Of a DNA stretch of 64,000 nt, positions 1-11,934 are shown piece by piece. Position 1 is the stretch's first letter, and every line of letters begins with the position of its first letter. Location of the stretch: NCBI GenBank assembly GCA_021209875.1, contig JAGYVD010000004.1, positions 310,001-374,000 of the forward strand. Reading direction: 5' to 3'. The notes beneath the pieces are model-generated. The model ran no database searches, was not told the origin of the DNA, and was given only the letters and a program-made list of their open reading frames with translations. Origin of the DNA: Rosellinia necatrix. Its lineage: Eukaryota; Ascomycota; Sordariomycetes; Xylariales; Xylariaceae. The position numbers were made by a program, and so were the translations under genes.

Positions 1-701
1 CTTTCTGCCGTTCAACAATTCGCATAATGTAGTCTTGTTTCTTCGAATTGTTCCCCATGTGATTGGATGGTGTGTATTTAACGTAGGTTGCCTCCCTTTT
101 CGTGTTTGTGTTGAGATTCTTCGGTTTTTGGGCTTGCACCGCAGAACCAACGAGAGCAGCCAAGGCTGCCTTCGTCTTTTCCGTGGTCTGTGCTACTTCG
201 TCCTCAGTTGGCCGAGCTAGGCTTATTTCTCCTGCGTCTGCTCGCTGTCGCAGCGGGATGAGATCTTTGAAGGAAGCGTGAACGATTCGACCATCAGCAT
301 GTCCCTGATTACCGTGTTAGCGTAATGCGCCAATGTGTAATGAGGTCCCCATGACCTACTTGTTTCGCGATAGCATCGTATTGGATGCCACCCTGTCCGT
401 TGACAGTAATCGCAAGGGCATTGCTCTCCCCTGATCCTTTCCTTCCCATCTGCAGAGGGTATTGCGCAACAGGTAACTCGGGAAACGCGCCGCCATCCCC
501 AAAATCAGCTTCGGTCCTAGGCCGCCACCCGGCGCGCTGGCCATAGGGAGGCGGGCCACTTCGCCGAAGAACGAGAAGATTGGATTCATCTATCTCTCCT
601 GGCCCAAGAATACGAGGTCCCCTTTGTTGCGCGACCGGGATTTCTTCATCTTCGCCGGTATACCGCGGTTTAGGAAGAGCCGCGGCGAGCGATGCAGCCA
701 T
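1..701 (-). CDS. prp45: Pre-mRNA-processing protein Prp45 (SNW/SKIP family), 5' part, partial at left edge
   Basis: SNW-domain protein of the spliceosome (NineTeen-complex-associated, Prp45/SKIP), a nuclear scaffold needed through both catalytic steps of splicing. Exon 1 is 360-701 (ATG at 701) and ends at a GTAGGT donor. Exon 2 starts at 304 after a TAATCAG acceptor and stays open to the window edge. Together they give about 215 N-terminal residues. Exon 1 carries the family signature GPPPYGQRAGW followed by a FGDGGAFPE stretch and the VAQYPLQMG motif. Exon 2 opens with the conserved GHADGRIVHASFKDLIPL. The family is usually about 550-600 residues, so well over half lies outside the window. 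The intron is phase 0, 56 nt. Identification is from conserved motifs known to me, not from a search. Confidence 0.93.
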
Positions 702-1357
702 CGCGACGTAAGGGTGTTGTGACCGTCGCGAACGGGGACGGGATATGTCTATCTCGGTATTGTCGAATTTGAGTTTCTCTATCGTCCAAGAAGCGCAGTG
801 CCCGTTTCAAATTAGTATTAAGAGATCTGGTGTCGCAAGCAAGTATTTGCCGACAGGTTTCGTTGCGCTTTGCTGGTCGAAGAATATTCGATCGAAGCTT
901 TTTTGTTTGTTACTTGAGGTAGGTAGGTAGGTAGATAGGTAGAGGTTGTTATCTCCCGTTGAGGCTTCCCGATCAAATAGCTGCAAGTGGGTCTGCCTTA
1001 TACTCTGTGGCTGGTCGTGTCATTGCTTCACTACGCCACAAAATCTTAGGTAATCCCGATCTTGGGCTTACCTCATAGGTACCTACGCACCCGTCACCCG
1101 TCTACAGGCACCTATTGGGCAACAAATCAAGCAGATCAATAAGTAATAATTAAAACGTACAATTTTGGGGGGATTGCTATATCTAGGCCTTCGCAGTATC
1201 TCGCCATAGGTTTAGTCCATAGGTTTAGTCCATAAGTACCCCAACCGCCCCAAATCATGTTCGACGCCTATGATGCATCAGGACGCGCCAGTCGTCAGCT
1301 AATACCTACCCGTACGCCCCGAAAACGCTCAATCAATATTTACGCTGCTATGTTCTT
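702..1357. other. Intergenic region between prp45 start and p24 stop
   Basis: Holds the presumed prp45 promoter and the p24 3' region. I see a (GGTA)n-type tract at about 917-942, a TAGGTACCTA element near 1074-1085 and a direct repeat of TAGGTTTAGTCCATA around 1205-1232. No supported gene. Confidence 0.6.
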
Positions 1358-2171
1358 CTATACGTAACCCTTCCTTGCCCCCTGGTATGATTTGTTAGAG
1401 AATGACTATGATACGATTAAACGCGGGAGCTCATGAACACGTACCTGGAAGAAGAACCTAACAACGAATACTTGAAGACCTCCCATGGCAATCACCATGA
1501 CGATTTGAACCAAGCTAAAGTTAACGATTCTCGACTCTGTACTTCGGACAGTGCTGAAGTTTCGGTTTTCGCGGGTGCGGAAATATTTCTGGTTTCGGGT
1601 GATCGTGGAGAGTTGGCCAGAGATTTTGTAGATGGATTCCTCCAGTGCGCCGGTCTGTTCTGGGGAAGAACCTTGCTTGGCAGGGAGCTGCGCACGCACT
1701 TCGTCCTCGACCTAGAATTAGGACCCGTTAGTCGGCCGCGTGGGGTCAACATGGCAGGAGAGGGACGAACCGCAATCTCGAAATCGACAAATTTATCCGA
1801 GTATGTGCTCATATGATTATTGAAGCAGAACTTATAGTCGCCCAGCTCGTTTGCCGTGAAGACAAAGTCGCCCTGGCGTTCTTTCTCGCCATTCAGGATA
1901 ACTTTGTTCGACGGGCCCGTAACTTCGTAGTCGATATCGAAGGAGCCGCCGGATTGCACCTGAAGCCCATTTGTCAGTCCACATAGCATCGCCAGATATC
2001 GGACCATCCGTGACGCACAGCGAAATAGAATGCTATTTTCTGGCCTTCCTTATGAGGGGTTGTGAAGAAGCAGGCTCGCTCGCCGGCCTGCATGTTGTAT
2101 GTCAAGGCGGTCGCAGATACCAAGGACACCAGCCAGGCTAGGAGCCCGACCGATAACAGCGTAGACTTCAT
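1358..2171 (-). CDS. p24 (emp24/gp25L) family cargo receptor of COPII vesicles
   Basis: Type I membrane protein of the p24 family, cycling between ER and Golgi and sorting cargo such as GPI-anchored proteins. Four exons: 2019-2171, 1771-1959, 1445-1711 and 1358-1381, joined in frames that give 210 residues, the normal family length. Introns begin GTGCGT, GTTCGT and GTACGT and end in AG; the first two carry recognisable branch sites. Visible parts in order: a signal peptide (about residues 1-21), a GOLD lumenal domain with FAVQSGGSFDIDY and two cysteines (ACFF and FCFNN), a helical stretch with LEESIYKISGQL and the RTRENRN motif, one membrane helix (IVMVIAMGGLQVFVV), and a short cytosolic tail RFFFQGARKGYV with the FF export signal. 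The last seven residues sit on a separate 24-nt exon. The exact p24 subfamily is not certain; gamma-like is my guess. Confidence 0.93.
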
Positions 2172-2897
2172 TTTGTGTTGTGTGAGTGATGGATTGCGGG
2201 ATCACCACTCAGGTCTTCTAGGGGACAGCTAAGTCGTGAATGATGGAACAAGACCTCCAAACGGCCACCCTGTCGTAATGCGGCGGATTATTATTCCAAC
2301 ACCGACCAATCAAGGCTGGGCGCAAGGTCCGTTGTTTATCGATAACGCCGCACCCCCTACGTACCTACCTAAGTAAGTACCTAGGTAGGTAGTTAGTACC
2401 TATGGTGTTGCTATTCATAGGCCCACCTTTTCGTCGACACAAGTTCTGGATACAGGAAACCAAGCTCTGGAACGGGAGGGCCACTAAAGATACTTGAGCC
2501 AATGAGAGGACATATAAATATTGTGTACGCGTTGACGCGCAGGAGAAGCACTACTAGGTAATTAGACAGCTCCACTGCCCTGCGCGCAGCTGCAGCTTGT
2601 GGAGAGCTGCCTGTGGAACTTTATTTTCAGTGGTGTCGTCACAAGCAATCTGTTAGACTAGCTCTTTGGCTATCGCAAACTTGACGAACAGATAATCGTC
2701 GTGCGATGTAAAGCACCAAGCCTCCTACCCCAAGCCACCATCCTTGATAGGAATTGACCCAGCAGGTGCGACGCTGGCTCCCTATCGTTATACTGTCTTA
2801 CTGCCGTTTTATCTAACCCTACTTGTAGAATCGAGCGGCGACTCGCAGACTGAACCCGATCTTGTCTTGACGGCCTGTCTCAGTTATCCCCTGAACA
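2172..2897. promoter_or_regulatory. Divergent intergenic promoter region, p24 (-) and PhoD phosphatase (+)
   Basis: Shared upstream region of two divergently transcribed genes. It contains a dense TACCTA/TAGGTA block at 2359-2402 with a perfect CCTAGG centre and a TATA-like ACATATAAATA at about 2510-2520. No convincing gene: short reading frames here lack conserved motifs. Confidence 0.5.
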
Positions 2898-5024
2898 ATG
2901 GCGGCGCGAAGTTGGACAATAGCCGCCCTGGCGTCCATTAGCCTGCGCTTCTCTACATATTTCTTCCTTCGATGGGTATGTCTTTTCTCCCCAATCCATA
3001 CTAGCATGATTGACTTGGCGATACTAATATGCTCCCCGTCAGGCCGCCTTCCCTGTGAGTATATAGGCCTGTCCAGCGTTTGATCGCGTCGCGCCGCGAA
3101 TTGGCCAGTCGCTGATGATAAAAGCCCCTCCTACCGGCCATATACACCTTATTCGCCATCTATGCGACAGCGCTTGTCTCGAATTATTTCACCAGGTCGG
3201 GGTATGAGCTTGTCGACCAAGTCGATTCAGCAATTCAAGAGGATGTTCTCAACCAAGATACACTCCGCGAGGGAGAAACAGACGAGATGATCGTGATCAA
3301 GCAGTCACCGAACCGCTTGAGGACGCTCCTCACCGGTGCCCCAAGCCCCAGCAGCCTCCTCTTCACGATACTCACGGTTCTCGTCAACATGGCGTGCGTG
3401 GCCTTCGTCACCGACTTCGTGTATGCGCCGACGTGGTATCATCCCAGCCACGATTTATCCTTTGCCAGGGTCGGCTACGTCTCCCATTCCGAGGCCAAGT
3501 TGCTGATTAGAGAGCCCGACCAGACAAAGATGCCTATCACGGTGCAGCTTCATACCAAGGATGCTCAAGCGCCGTTCGATAATCCGTTGTGGCAGGAAGT
3601 TGGGCACGTCGACCTAACCACGGAAGATTCGGACTATACCGCCGTTGTGACCCTTCCGCTCACGCATTCCAAACAGCGAACATACCAGTGGGTTACCTCT
3701 AACAACCATTCTGGCGAATTTACCGCTGCTCCGAAGCCGGGGGCTATGCCAGAGCTCTTCGATGGCAAATTCACCTTTTTGTCGACCTCTTGTCTTGTTC
3801 CTAGGCTCCCGTATAACCCTCTCGACCACCCATTGGCTTTTCCCGGAATGAAGCATCTGGCTCAGGTTTTACCAACCCTTGGCGCACAGTTCATGCTTTT
3901 CCTTGGAGATTTCATCTATGTCGACGTGCCTCATCAGTTTGGACAGACCGTCGAGAGCTATAGACAGAAATACCGACAAGTATATGCATCTCCCGATTGG
4001 CCTGCTATCGGCCAGAATCTCAGCTGGATCCATGTTCTCGATGATCATGAGATTTCAAACGACTGGGATCAGCAGTCTACAGGAGTGTATGAGAATGCGG
4101 TTGATCCTTGGCACCACTACCAGACCTCTGTAAACCCCCCGGAAGCAAAGAGGGCGGGAGGTGCCGGTCTTGTTTCTCGCAGTGGAGCGACATACTTTTC
4201 ATTTACCCAAGGTCCTGCGTCGTTCTTCATGCTCGACACTCGAACATATCGCTCCAGCAACTCTGAACCTTTCGATAGCGTTAACAAGACAATGCTGGGA
4301 GAAGCACAGCTTGAGGATCTTACTGCCTGGTTACTCCAGCCCGAGCCAAGAGGTGTCAAGTGGAAGATTGTGGCTAGTTCTGTGCCATTCACCAAGAACT
4401 GGAGAGTCAACACCGGAGATACTTGGGGTGGCTTCCTCGTTGAACGCAGGAAGATCCTGGAGGTCATGTGGGACGCTGGTAATCTCGGTATGGGTGTTGT
4501 GGTTTTGTCGGGCGACCGACACGAGTTTGGCGCCACAGCATTCCCGCCGCCCCAGGATAGCCAATGGCCCGAAGATGTCACCGTTCACGAATTTTCAGTG
4601 AGCCCACTAAACCAATTCTATTCGCCCATCCCTACCTATATGCAAACAGACGATGAAGACGTGAAGCTTCAGTAAGTTCATGCAGACCATCGGTCCTGCC
4701 CTATTTTGCCAGGCGTTGACATGTTTTAGGTACATCAATTTCGGAAATTCGAAATTTGGTTCGATTACTATAGAGAAGCTCTCGAATGAGCGAAGCAGTC
4801 TGAAGTATACAGCATACATAGACGGATCGAATGCGTGGAACTTGACAATTCTATCACCAGACAGAATTCCTCCTCCCCCCTCCTCCTCCTCCTCCCGCCC
4901 GAACTGGGGGTTCTTTCTGGGACAGGCTCAGGGGGCTTTAGTGCTTCAACAGATTAGGAAACCAAGTCTATATTTACTTCATATATACAATTGGACATCG
5001 ATCGCTTTTCGGGGAGTTCAATAG
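2898..5024 (+). CDS. PhoD-like metallophosphatase, membrane anchored
   Basis: Fungal member of the PhoD alkaline-phosphatase-like family (metal-dependent phosphoesterase). Exons: 2898-2975, 3043-3054 (only 12 nt, encoding AAFP), 3125-4671 and 4730-5024, giving 643 residues. All joins keep frame; donors are GTATGT, GTGAGT and GTAAGT, and the first intron has ATACTAAT before its acceptor. The N-terminus has hydrophobic helices in exons 1-3 plus a strong one near LLFTILTVLVNMACVAFVT. The catalytic core shows FLGDFIYVD, VLDDHEISNDW and VLSGDRHEFGA, the expected metal-ligand blocks. The C-terminus from about 4860, with its proline/serine run coded by a TCC repeat, does not resemble the family; the true 3' end may use another exon or a frameshift there. 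Substrate unknown. Confidence 0.85.
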
Positions 5025-8000
5025 ACAGGCCACGGCAAAGAACACCGGGCACACATCTTTTTATCAAATGCTCTATAATGGTGGCAATAATGGCGCTACG
5101 GTAATTATTTCGTCGCCCAATTTGAATTACTCTCTCTTCTAAATCGCATTTCGTGAACGAACCTGCGCGCATCGCCCTGTTCTCAGCATGAATCACTAGC
5201 TCCTCTTTGGTCCCCATCTCGATCCCGATCCTGTGCTAAGTCCGACGAATGTGTCTTGCGGCATCTCTCTCTGTTCATTTTGGTTGCAACATGATAACGA
5301 GAAGGGATTACTCAGATATTTATGTCCTTACGTGCTTGGCGGCCGCTGCCCAGGTGTTCCTACGAGTATTACGCATTAGAGGTAGAGGCCGTGCCGATTC
5401 TTCTCTATGTAACCGGCCACGTAGGCACCCTTGAAGGGTGCGAGCATTGGATAGGAGTAGCTTTGTCTAGTACAAGCCGAGAGAAGGTGTGGCATTCGTT
5501 CACATTGATCAATTACCCTCTCCACCACCCAGATGTCGATAGGCTTTTAGATCAACTGATATCACCAGGTGTGTTACCCACGCGCGACATTTGCCCCTTT
5601 TTCAACTTCCCTGTTATAAGTAGGGGATCTGGACTAGCGCTAGGAGTATCCGCATCGGTTAGACCACCCCCGCAACTGGTTGCCTTGCGCTGTTCGCATT
5701 ATGACTATAGATAGCCCCCAGAAGAAGACCGCTTTGACTTTCTTATGGCGTTCTTCATGAAACCCCAGCTATGGTTTTTAGGATAGCCTGGTCGCCGTGA
5801 GAGTATCGCAAAAGACAAGCACGTAGATCTAATGTAAAATAGGAACAAAAGGGAGAGTAGTACGCTCAGTATCACGATTACTCCTCAGTGCAGTGTAGGT
5901 GTGTTGAAAGTACTAACGGAAGAACTGCGCATATCAAGAAGATGCTGAATGAATATGTTGTGGCATGTGACGTACGACTGCGTACTATAAGTGGCATTGT
6001 GATGCCAACTTCCTCCTATTCCTACTTCTGCTCTTCCTCTCTATCTCTCCACGCCATTTCCAGCCGAGTCAGATCTGAAGCGAGGAAGTAAATATTGCTA
6101 TCTATAGTTATAGGAAGCAGCGGGAGGTCGCACTGCTTATACACATAGGCACTTCTCAAAGCTTAAGCAGGATGGAGAGGTGAAGGGATCTTCGAATCGC
6201 ATCGCACATTTGATGAGACATTCTGCCAGTAGCTTTACCTTACCCGCTCGAATCCCATGACTGCCATATAAGGCACAGAGTGATAGGGCATGAGGGGAGG
6301 TCCTACTACCGATGTGATGCCCCTAACCTACTATCCAAATTCAAGCGTGGTAAATTTCACAAGCTACAAACTATAGCAACGAGTTCCATCGGGCACTGCT
6401 CGTAAAGTGCAACATACCAGTCCTCCACTTATACCTATATTTGTCTGCTGCACAGCTATTTACAGCGGTAAGCGGTATTCCGTATAGTATATTTAGGCCT
6501 CGTGGAATGGTGGTACATAGCCCAAAGGCTGAACCATCTCGGATCCAGCTGAGACTCACAACTGTTCATTTTTTGCGCTTGGGCAGGTACTAATGCTGCC
6601 TCCCAGCGCCCAGGCCGGATATCGACCACCCGATAATAGAGTGTGCAGCTACAACGGTGGACACACTACGCACAACCTATGAAGCGACAGGCAAGTAGCT
6701 GGTAAGGGGTTTGGTAGTCAGTTATGTATCAAATTACATAATCTAGAATTCCCAACGACGTTCAATGTCCCCGAGAGCCTTGAGTACCTAGTTAGTTAGA
6801 AGGACTTTTGACAACGTCAAATACAGTCAATCAATCCTAGAGAGTGTATATTACTCCGAGCGGATTCAGCCATATGGGGACCCAAGTTGCCCCTTAAACA
6901 GAAAAAGAGGTTCAGAAACCAATAGTTGCTATTGAGGGGTCTATGCTACAGCTGTACTGGCTATCCACCAGCGGCACAGTGTTCGCTTAAACCTAACGTG
7001 TAAGAATTAGTTATCGCTACGGATTGGTAATCGGTGTTGCGGCCAGAACTCTTCAGACATGAGATGTCGTCTATGTCCTGCTCGGGCAGCATATGAATTA
7101 ATACAATATTTCAAGCTTTTTCATGTCCATCAAGGATTTAGGTTGTAGACCCACGGCCCTGGCCGGATCGCTGCAGAAGAGTAGGCATAATTATGTCTCT
7201 TTATGCAAGTATGTGCAAAGGGTTTCAGCAGCCATTCGCTTGTGATCGAGGAAGTGGAGTATTCTCTCCAAGATCATATACATTCATTAACCGAGTCTCC
7301 TATTTTAACCCAGAATTATGTAGTGATAGCATATTCAGTGACGTGCAGATACTGGTGCATACACACTTGGACCTGTCCCCCCTTTAGGGGAGGGGGGGGG
7401 GGATCCCGGCTTCGGTCCTCAGTTCTGGAATGACATGTTTTCCCCTCTCCCCTTTTTCTCGACATCACAGTGCAACGTGCTGATAATTGAAGATATTAAA
7501 ACTCCTTGTGTGCCTGGGGCCTAGTTGTTATACAATAAGTCAGTCAACGCAATGCCTTTTGACGACCCCAATATAAATGGTTTGCTTCGGCTCTTGGGAA
7601 TTTGTCGGAAGATAAGCTATGGTTCTGGGTCCTTGCGAAACTTTGCTAGCCGGATAGAGACATGCATCCGGTTACAAGTTTAACAGTATATATTTCGGGG
7701 CTACCGAGCATGAAAGCATAGAGGCAGGGCGGAGCGAAGCGCTGAGCCGACTGTATACTGATTGGATTGGTTTTGCTAACTCGTAACTGTTGCTTGAATA
7801 TGTATTTATAACTCAAAGAGCGCGCAAACTAGCATTATAAGCAAGGGTACATAAATCTATGCAGTACACTACACGCTTTCTGGTGACGAGTGCATTACAG
7901 TATGTACAAGTACTCGTTCGTCCTCTCAGTAATACCTTGGCATGGCCCATGGATTGACCTATTTTCACTCAGATGGGTACGGGTTTTGCTCCCATTTGCT

Positions 8001-10525
8001 GCTCGGAAGATTCACTCAATATCATTAGTTGAGGTAGATCGCACCCAATGAGGCTCGTGCTCGGTCAAGCCGAACGCCACACAATCTTGTTTTTTTTTGT
8101 TTTTTTTACAATACGATAGAGGTAAAACTAAACGAATGCGAGCACATGATAGAAAATTTGACCCGTCTCCTCGCAGTTGTTGTAGTGTACCATTTGGTAG
8201 AGTGTGCTGGATACATACCTTAGTTAGGTAGGCTTTAAGAATAGTGGCTATTTGATCGGTTGTCACACAAGTGCAACTAGGCGTTTAGTTTGAAAGGCTA
8301 AAGAGAAACACTTTCCTAGCCTGCATTCTGTTCTCAATGATCGGGGGTACGTTGTTGCCTTGAAAAGCATGGCTGGACGGCAAGCTGAAGGCGGCAGGCA
8401 ACATTTATTCGAAAAAGCGTTAGTAAGGTAGCATCTGCTATAGGACCCTGAAAGAAGCACTATGCACGGACTTTGGGGCTCGGAATACGAGCACCGTTCA
8501 GAGCGTTCCCAAATAGTGATTTCGTGACTACCGAATCTGTATTTATTCAATAAATCTTTATATAACTTTTGAGATGAATGTTATTGATCTGCCACATTCT
8601 CGCCGATCTACCGACTTCAAAGCGTAGTCCATCTAGATAGGCGTAACTAATGAACTTACTCCTTCTGCTTCCACACCACTGAGTTAGAAATCACGCATCT
8701 AGTTGGATGTGGCACTGTTGCACGGTCCCTGCAAAGGCCATCATTGTATATATGTACCTAGCATTGTGATCATCCGTCCCAGGGCAACGTCACCACACAA
8801 TATGTATATGTCTAGGTGTCTATGTGCTATGGAGGGATGCCCACAGTTCCTAGGAACTTGGCGCACCGACGTCTTGGCATGGAGGTGGACAACGCGCTGC
8901 TGACGAGGTTATGTCTCAACTTTGTTCCATGGTATTGTTTGTCTCCGCTTGATAACGCAATGTTACTGTCTATTGCTGGAATAGAAGTACGATTTCCCGA
9001 GAGCTGCATTTCTCTTGCGGGGGAGACCATTATCTCGGACTAGTTAGTGTTATCTTATCGAATTACACATCATTAAAGACTATATACTCTACCCGTGTAT
9101 TCTTCACGATTAGGTCTGAGTACACGGTCTACATCTACATATGCACACTACACCAGGGCCGTAAATGATTTAGTATAAACCCCATATTCTACGACATTAA
9201 GCTTTAGCCCTTTAGAAAGACCTGATAAACCACTATACATAGCTGGAATGCATCGAGGTTGCCCTCATCCTACCCTGGCCAAAGACGACTTTGTACGGCT
9301 CTAAAGTTTGGTACCAGCCCTGGTCTTATGTACACTAGTGCCCACTACCTAGACCATGTAATATTTATGAACCTCGAGGGTAACTACCATCGCAACATGT
9401 GAACAACTATTAGTAATTACCATATCATGCATACTACTATGCATGACTGTGGTATGTAGGCCAGCTTTTGAGCCGATCTCGAAACCCTTCTCATGAATTA
9501 CAAACCGTTCCTGAACCAGTCAGGCTACTTCTTTGGTTAAGTAGGTGCAGATCTAACAGCTCTCTCGTGGATCGAATATTGAAACTCGCGGCCAAAATTC
9601 TATAATTGTGCATGAGGTGACTGGCCAAACAACACCGGAGCTACTTCCTTATGTGGCTTCTAGTGTGATGGTAACAACGTAGCGAATGTGATAGAATTCG
9701 TATGTTCGTTATCGCACAATCATATCATAAACCTACTTACAACCTATAATAAATTATTAATTAAAATTTATGTTTCTTCTCCCGTTCTAGAGGTTCGAGG
9801 GTGTTTCACGAAAATGGGTTTGTTTCTATGGAAAGGCGCCAATGCGATGAATGATTCTCAATCCCGTTTCCAAACGCTATCCCCGTCAACATGATGGTCC
9901 TGAGCGTTCAGCCACATCCACGACAGCAACCTCATACTAGTATCTTATTTGACCAAGTTATAATTTTGAGAATGCAGGTTCCCCTGCTAGTGTCGTTCCA
10001 GTTTGGCTTTCCAGTGCATTGAACTCCGCTGCGCTAGGCGGGAATGCCATCTCTGATTAGGGAACTTCTACAGGGATGGCCTCACCGAAAGCGCTCTGAC
10101 CCAAACCATGGTTACAAGGATCTCTTGCCAAAATGCTGAGGATCATGGTATCTCCGGGCAGAAGCCTCGGGATCTGGGATAATAGCTTCACTATCTGGGG
10201 ATAGTCTCCGCTAAATGTCAACATGGGGGAGCGAGTCCCAAGTGTTTTTTTTTTCTTTTTCTTTACAAGCTTCGCGTTCTTCCTGGTGCTCGGCCCTTGG
10301 CCTCTCAAACTGGTGGGTTGAGATGTCAACTCCTCTAATTTCGTTGGTTGTTAGATGGTGGCCTTGTACAAATCTGATCCTTATTCTTGCACTCGCTTTC
10401 GGAAGAACGTCGGTGTCTGTTCGTGAAGAATAGGACTATTTTATTCCTTCAATATTCCCACCCGTTCGATTTGCCCTCGAGGCATATGAGTTCCTCCCAT
10501 GGGATGATTGACAGTGCCCTCGAGT
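5025..10525. other. Gene-free stretch of 5.5 kb, possibly degraded DNA
   Basis: No reading frame here shows a conserved motif or a plausible exon chain. The longest ATG frame is 130 codons at 5322-5714 and lacks recognisable domains. The stretch looks visibly richer in A/T and in TA steps than the flanking genes and is dense in stops on both strands. That fits old, mutated repeat or transposon DNA, possibly after repeat-induced point mutation, but I found no recognisable element ends. A G-run lies at 7389-7401. Confidence 0.5.
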
Positions 10526-11934
10526 ATGGCGGCGACTGACACCACCGCGCCGCTCATCCAGGGCTTGGCATGGACAATAACGGCGTTGTCATTGTGGTTT
10601 TGTATCTTGAGACTATTTATCAAGTGGAAATATCGTGGGAAATTATGGTACGATGACTACACGCTCGCGGCTTCTATGGTAAGTACTAGTCGGCAAGTTG
10701 TAAAGCACGTATCCCTAACTCCTCATTCAAGGCATTCCTTCTAGTCAATACCGGCCTGATCCAGTCCATCACTGCGTTAGGGTACGGTAAGCACGTCAAG
10801 GATATTGTTGCCACAGCGCCACAGAACATTCGCCGGATCGTCATGCACCTGCAGTTTCTATCAGGCGTTGTACGGCTTTCGACCAATCTCGCGCGAGTCA
10901 GCTTTGGGATCACGCTACTCCAGTTGTCAAACGAAAGAGAGAAACTATTCGTCTGGTTTGCCATCACGACATTGCTGGCCGTGACAACACCAGCCATTAT
11001 TCTGCCTTTCGTTTCGTGCATACCATACGACAAAATATTCGACCCTACCATCCCGGGAACGTGCATAAACGAAGGCGTCAGTATTGGGTACTTCGTCTTC
11101 GAGGGAGGTTTGCGGCGCCTTTCCCGCCTATGGCTACTATCTAAGCTAACCTATTCGTTACAGCATGGACCTCCCTGGTTGACTTCTCTTTGGTAGCTCT
11201 GCCTTGGCGAGTTTTATCTAGACTACAGGTACAGACGCTGTCATTGATGTCCCCTTCTCGGGAGGTTAACAGGATGTATATAGATACGCCGTGTTGAGAA
11301 ACTGGGCGCAAGCATCGCCATGAGCCTCGGTGTTCTGTGAGTGCGGTTCCACGGGTTCGGGGTTCACCTGCTAACGCCACTAGTTCTGGCGTTGTCACGA
11401 TTATCAGGACCATCCACACGAACCAAATAACAGACGAGGACTGGACTTGTATGTTGACATTCTGACACGATGCGCACGCTGAGTCTTCACGCTAACTACT
11501 ACCTCCAAGACACCAGCGCGGGCCTCACGATCTGGAACATGGTCGAGCCGGCAGCTGTCATTATCGCGGCATCCCTCCCTAACCTGCGGGTTTTTATCGT
11601 AAAGAACACGGCGAACCTGAAAGCTGGCATCAAAGCGGGATCGAAGACACGGTTATGCAGCCGGGGGAGGTGCCGGGGGAAATGCCGGAAGGCGGACGAG
11701 ATCTACTTGGACAAAGTGCAGAGCACCATGAAGGCGATCTCAGCGGGCTCCGCTACAGGACGAGGGGAGGCCACGGCATGGATAACATCGCAGGCCAAGG
11801 GCGATGACGACAGCGAGAAGAGCATCCTCCACAACGCCGGGGCGATTCCCAGCACCGGGATCGTACAGACGAACACCTTCGCCATCGAATACCCGGAAGA
11901 AACGAGGCCGGCATCGACAGAGGGGGCTGGGTAG
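10526..11934 (+). CDS. Rhodopsin-domain integral membrane protein (Pth11-related fungal family)
   Basis: Predicted seven-helix plasma-membrane protein with the fungal rhodopsin-like domain (PF20684 type), found in Pth11-like receptors and in many accessory genes. Six exons: 10526-10678, 10732-11107, 11164-11228, 11284-11336, 11384-11448 and 11510-11934, all joining in frame to 378 residues. Diagnostic segments: an early helix ending in a charged turn with LWYDDYTLAASM, then LVNTGLIQSITALGYG, a long cysteine-bearing loop (FVSCIPYDKIFDP and GTCINEG), WTSLVDFSLVALPWRVL, EKLGASIAMSLGV, and the last helix VEPAAVIIAASLPNLRVF. A hydrophilic C-terminal tail of about 100 residues follows. The ATG at 10526 is the first in frame. 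There is no CFEM domain. The ligand is unknown, and the isolated setting beside gene-free DNA suggests an accessory role. Confidence 0.85.

Noticed and set aside
5322..5714. 130-codon ATG frame in the gene-free stretch
   Set aside because: No domain, no codon bias like neighbouring genes, no splice partners; consistent with chance.
6180..6265. Possible tRNA suggested by a CTCGAATCCCA string
   Set aside because: No matching acceptor stem, D arm or anticodon arm could be folded upstream.
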